DNA of 64,000 nucleotides, taken from NCBI GenBank assembly GCA_947247005.1, contig OX365955.1:15047322-15111321 (forward strand), given 5' to 3'. The notes under the pieces are model-generated. The model was not told where the DNA came from and ran no database searches. It saw nothing but the letters and a program-made list of their open reading frames with translations. Source of the stretch: Spisula solida. Taxonomy: Eukaryota > Mollusca > Bivalvia > Venerida > Mactridae. A program made the position numbers and the translations under genes. Shown piece after piece: positions 60,399 to 64,000 of this stretch. How positions within the stretch are numbered: position 1 is the stretch's first letter; each line of letters starts with the position of its first letter.

Positions 60399-60747
60399 GG
60401 GGAGATAATTTTATTTTCCTCGTCAATAGGTAGATGTGGGTCGAGGGCATCCCACATACTACCGTACAACATGTAGTATAATTGTAAATGAATCATACAA
60501 TAGTATAATATACATACATTCATTCATTCATACATACATTCATGTTTACAAGTGTTGCAACTTATGTACATGCTTACACATATAGCATTTCAAAAATCCC
60601 CTGTTTGTTTGTTTTTGGTGGGTACAGGTACTTTTTTATGTTTCAATTCCGTCGGTGGTTCCTTTCTTTTATATATGATACTAAAAGCTAGAATTTCTCT
60701 GGGCTGAAAGTGCAGTACATTTGAAATATTTTTTTTTATTTCTTGAA
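60396..60747 (-). other. LINE 3' untranslated region
   Basis: About 350 bp between the ORF stop and the poly(A) tract, with no reading frame of note. Confidence 0.65.
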
Positions 60748-63700
60748 TTATTGGAAAACATTTAAGTACATATTCCAAGTTGCATTAAAGGAGTCCAAAC
60801 TATTCAATTTAACCGCAACCCCTTTTTGTACCTTATATTGATAATTGACATAATGTTTTGCTCGATTTAGGGTCGGATTAATTTCTTGAACTTTACAGTT
60901 GTAAATATATCTTTTAAGGTATGTGAACATAAGGTTAAGTACAGCTTGCTTATGATCTCTGATTCCTAATATAAAATTTTCACAATTGAGAAATGTTTTT
61001 ATTACTTCATGATTTCCAAAGAAATTTAAAATCAGTTGCTTTATTTTATGACAATCCCAAAATAAATGTTTGATTGTTTCGGTCATAGTTTTACAGAAAG
61101 AACAGTTTGCATTATCTATGAAGTTAATTCTAAATAAGAAAGATTTTGTTCCAATAATTCTATGTATAATTCTGTATTGAAACCATTGCAAGTTTGAATC
61201 TGTTGTTATTTCGAAAGGAGTTGAAAATATGATATTCCAGTCTTTATCTGTTAATTGCAAGCCTAAATCCTCGTTCCATTTTGATACACAAGCTGGTTTG
61301 ACTTCTGTTTTTATCAGAATATTATACATTGGTTGAGTTCCTTGTTTAAATTTTAGAATATTTTTAAAAAGTGTTGGAATGTATGGTCTGGTTATTTTGT
61401 CTTTACTATGGCAATCATTCTGTTTCAAGAAATCAGATATAGACCTTATTACACCTTGATATTGAATATAGTTGGTTATGAGATTATTATTTTCTTTAAA
61501 ATGTTCGAAGCTGTAAAAGTTGCCTTTATTGTCTAACAGGTCTTCGATATTTTGCACACCCGATTTGAACCATGAGTTGTAAAAAATGGGGTTATTATTT
61601 ATAAGGATATTAGGATTGTAGAAGATGGGTTGTGCTATTAATTCTGTTTCAGTGATTTCTTGTTTTTTACACAATGTTACAAAAGCATTTAATGCATCTC
61701 TCCAATAATTATTTTTAATTCCATTTGCAATTAATTCTGGGTAGTAATAGCTACATTGTAATAATTTTTGTATGTCAATCATAGTTTTTGCTACGTTTGT
61801 CCATTTTCCACTACTCATTACCATTCTTCTGATACATGTCAACTTTAAGGAATGTATAAATGTATTTATGTCTGTTATTCCTAAACCTCCTTTATGTTTG
61901 TGTTGTGTCAGAACACTCTTCTTAATTCTTGCATTTCCTTCCCATATAAATTCAGTTAATGAGTCAGACAATATTTTAATCATATCTTGCGTTGGGTTAG
62001 GTAGAGATGTGAATAAATGTATTAATGTAGATAATATAATTGTTTTTATCACTTGTATTCTTCCGATTGGTGTTAAAATTCGTCGTTTCCAGTTAAGTAG
62101 CATTTTTTTAATTTTTAGTAGTTTATCATTGTAGTTTAATTCTATCATTTTTTCAAGATCAACGTGAAATGTAATACCAAGCATATCAAAATGTGTTTGG
62201 TTCCATTGAAGTTTCCATTTAGTTTTAATGCTATTGGCACTGTACTTTTGTTTTCCAATCCAAACTACTTTAGTTTTGTCAAAGTTCACCCTCAGCCCAG
62301 AGAGTGAAGTATATTCAGTTAGTACTTTTAGTGTTTCATTGAGAGACTCAGTAGAGCCATCAAGGACTATTGTTGTATCGTCTGCAAACTGTGACAATTT
62401 ATGTTCAATCGCATTTACTTTTATTCCTTTTATAGCTTTAGTCTGTCTAATCTTAAGAGATAAAATTTCTGCACACAGTATAAAAATATAACAACTTAAA
62501 GGATCACCCTGTCGACAGCCTCTCTGAATATTAAAAAAGTCCGATAAAAAGCCACATTGTGTAACAGCCGATACACTGTCTTTGTAGAAAATATTGAACC
62601 AGCGTTTTATATCCTCGCCAAAATTGAATACCGTAAGTGTCTTTCGAACAAAACTCCAAGATAATGAATCGAAAGCTTTTTCAAAATCTATAAGCAGAAG
62701 TAGGCCTGGAATATTATTAACTTCTGTATATTTCATTAAATCGTAAATAAGTCTTACATTTTCTCCGATAAATCTGTCTTTTATAAATCCCGTTTGGTCA
62801 CTATTTATAAGTTTATCTAAATATTTTTTAAACCTATTTGCAATACACCCAGAGCCAATTTTGTATATGCAGTTCAACAACGTGATTGGTCTCCAATTTT
62901 TTAAGTATTGTTTCGGCTTATCGCCTTTTGGAATGCATGTTATTATTCCCTGAGTTTGTGTAATTGTTAGATTGCCTGTTATAAATGCTTCATTAAGTGC
63001 TCTACATACGAAAATACCAATTTTCTTCCAGAATACTTTATAAAAGTCAGCACTAAAACCAGATGTCCCAGGACTTTTATCATTTGCCATATTTTTTAAA
63101 ACCCTTGTTGCTTCGTCGATGTGTATTAGACCTTCTAATGAATTTGACTCTTCTGTCGTTAGTTTTGGAATTTCTATATCATTTATGAACTTGTTGAAAT
63201 TCTCTGAGTTATTGTTCGTTTCGTTTTGCGAATATAGCGTCTTATAAAATCTGGATGTTTCATTTAGAATGTCATTTTGATCGTTTAGTTCAGAACCATC
63301 TTCGATTAATAATTTGCTTATTGTTTTCGTTGTGTAATTATATTTCTCTAAATTACAGAATAATTTACTTGGCTTTTCGCCATTTATAACCCAGTCTACC
63401 TTGGATCGTACTATATTACCTTTTAGCTTATTTTCGTGTATAGATTTCAATTCATCCTTAAGGAGTTTTAAAGTATCTGTGTTGTCTTCCGTGAGTGAAT
63501 TTTCTATTGTTTCTATATCTTTAATTATTTTTATTTCTCGTTCTGTTGTGGTTTTCTTTTTGTATGAGCTATAGGAAATTGATTTTCCACGGATTTCCAT
63601 CATCAGTGTTTCTAAAAATAACTGGTCGTTTATTGTTAGTTGTAGTTCTGAAATTGGAATTTCATGTATTTTTTCTAAGTTGTAAATAGGTAAAGCATAT

Positions 63701-63999
63701 TGTATTTTGATATCTTCTATTGCTTTATTTATCAAATCTAAGTATTCTTTGTCTTTTAACAGAGAATTATTGTGTTTCCACAAGCCTTTCCCGTGTTTAA
63801 AATCGGTAAAATTTAATTTCAGAATAACCATTGAATGATCAGACTGATAGCTTGGTTTAATCGCTATGTCTGATATATTCAATTGAAATATTGGGGACAT
63901 TAAAAAGAAATCAAGTCTTGCTTGTTGCAGAGGATTAGATCTACGCCAAGTATAACGTCTGGTTGTTGGATAGAGATGCCTGAAAGGGTCTATCAGTGC
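60748..63999 (-). CDS. LINE ORF2-type endonuclease/reverse transcriptase (L1/Tx1-like), 5' end off window
   Basis: Open without a break for 1083 codons, from the window edge to the stop at 60748; an internal Met (63900) is not the real start. The first 33 codons read as the tail of an apurinic-type endonuclease (YTWRRSNPLQQARLDFF), followed by its last motif SDHSMVIL. Counting from Met 63900: RT fingers NDKSPGTSGFSADFY (about 274-288), catalytic DFEKAFDS (405-412), RGCRQGDP (460-467) and FADD (505-508, the second catalytic aspartates). A Cys-rich end CSFCKTMTETIKHLFWDC near 950 is the zf-RVT type found at LINE C-termini. It copies its RNA into DNA at a nicked target in the nucleus. The intact frame and long poly(A) suggest a young, perhaps active copy. 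ORF1 and the 5' UTR lie beyond the window. Confidence 0.93.
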   Translation of the reverse strand, partial: ALIDPFRHLYPTTRRYTWRRSNPLQQARLDFFLMSPIFQLNISDIAIKPSYQSDHSMVILKLNFTDFKHGKGLWKHNNSLLKDKEYLDLINKAIEDIKIQYALPIYNLEKIHEIPISELQLTINDQLFLETLMMEIRGKSISYSSYKKKTTTEREIKIIKDIETIENSLTEDNTDTLKLLKDELKSIHENKLKGNIVRSKVDWVINGEKPSKLFCNLEKYNYTTKTISKLLIEDGSELNDQNDILNETSRFYKTLYSQNETNNNSENFNKFINDIEIPKLTTEESNSLEGLIHIDEATRVLKNMANDKSPGTSGFSADFYKVFWKKIGIFVCRALNEAFITGNLTITQTQGIITCIPKGDKPKQYLKNWRPITLLNCIYKIGSGCIANRFKKYLDKLINSDQTGFIKDRFIGENVRLIYDLMKYTEVNNIPGLLLLIDFEKAFDSLSWSFVRKTLTVFNFGEDIKRWFNIFYKDSVSAVTQCGFLSDFFNIQRGCRQGDPLSCYIFILCAEILSLKIRQTKAIKGIKVNAIEHKLSQFADDTTIVLDGSTESLNETLKVLTEYTSLSGLRVNFDKTKVVWIGKQKYSANSIKTKWKLQWNQTHFDMLGITFHVDLEKMIELNYNDKLLKIKKMLLNWKRRILTPIGRIQVIKTIILSTLIHLFTSLPNPTQDMIKILSDSLTEFIWEGNARIKKSVLTQHKHKGGLGITDINTFIHSLKLTCIRRMVMSSGKWTNVAKTMIDIQKLLQCSYYYPELIANGIKNNYWRDALNAFVTLCKKQEITETELIAQPIFYNPNILINNNPIFYNSWFKSGVQNIEDLLDNKGNFYSFEHFKENNNLITNYIQYQGVIRSISDFLKQNDCHSKDKITRPYIPTLFKNILKFKQGTQPMYNILIKTEVKPACVSKWNEDLGLQLTDKDWNIIFSTPFEITTDSNLQWFQYRIIHRIIGTKSFLFRINFIDNANCSFCKTMTETIKHLFWDCHKIKQLILNFFGNHEVIKTFLNCENFILGIRDHKQAVLNLMFTYLKRYIYNCKVQEINPTLNRAKHYVNYQYKVQKGVAVKLNSLDSFNATWNMYLNVFQ

Positions 64000-64000
64000 T

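Noticed and set aside
60314..60523. 69-codon frame with a poly-lysine run
   Set aside because: The lysines are the LINE poly(A) tract read on the minus strand.

Overview
This is a eukaryotic, AT-rich, repeat-laden window. Genes have introns with GT-AG junctions, and the dispersed repeats are the kind common in bivalve genomes (elements opening with a hairpin that reads as 'gtgacaaagtgac'-type ends, 'atgcccccgta' repeats, tRNA-derived SINEs). A mollusc, most likely a bivalve, is the best guess; the species cannot be named from sequence alone.

Four coding units can be supported. (1) A two-exon type II membrane carbohydrate sulfotransferase of the HNK-1/CHST8-14 family (+, 12-3460). (2) A complete 13-exon PLP-dependent aromatic-L-amino-acid decarboxylase (DDC/tyrosine decarboxylase family, -, 28316 down to 8980, 527 codons). 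I rebuilt it exon by exon; it is colinear with human DDC numbering through the catalytic core. It keeps Lys303, Asp271 and Tyr332 but has Asn where decarboxylases have His192, the change that marks insect 3,4-dihydroxyphenylacetaldehyde synthases. (3) A small three-exon gene for a 141-residue charged, probably coiled-coil protein of unknown function (+, 37280-45900). (4) An uninterrupted EN-RT reading frame of an L1/Tx1-like LINE (-, 60748 to the window end).

The rest is repeats. The decarboxylase introns hold most of them: a 3.9-kb foldback element made of 13-bp repeats in two opposed arms with a perfect 9-bp target-site duplication (17323-21215), three minisatellites (31, 31 and 55 bp), several TIR elements and SINEs. 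Downstream lie a 30-bp minisatellite of about 71 units (53058-55187), a hAT-like element with its target duplication (29783-30788), a mariner-like MITE (31257-31807), two opposed copies of a 1-kb TIR family (9740-10762 and 32013-33042) and many short foldback MITEs.

The genes are not an operon and show no obvious functional link. The two most notable items are the foldback element and the Asn192 decarboxylase, and the former sits inside the latter, 90 bp from the exon that carries the PLP-binding aspartate.
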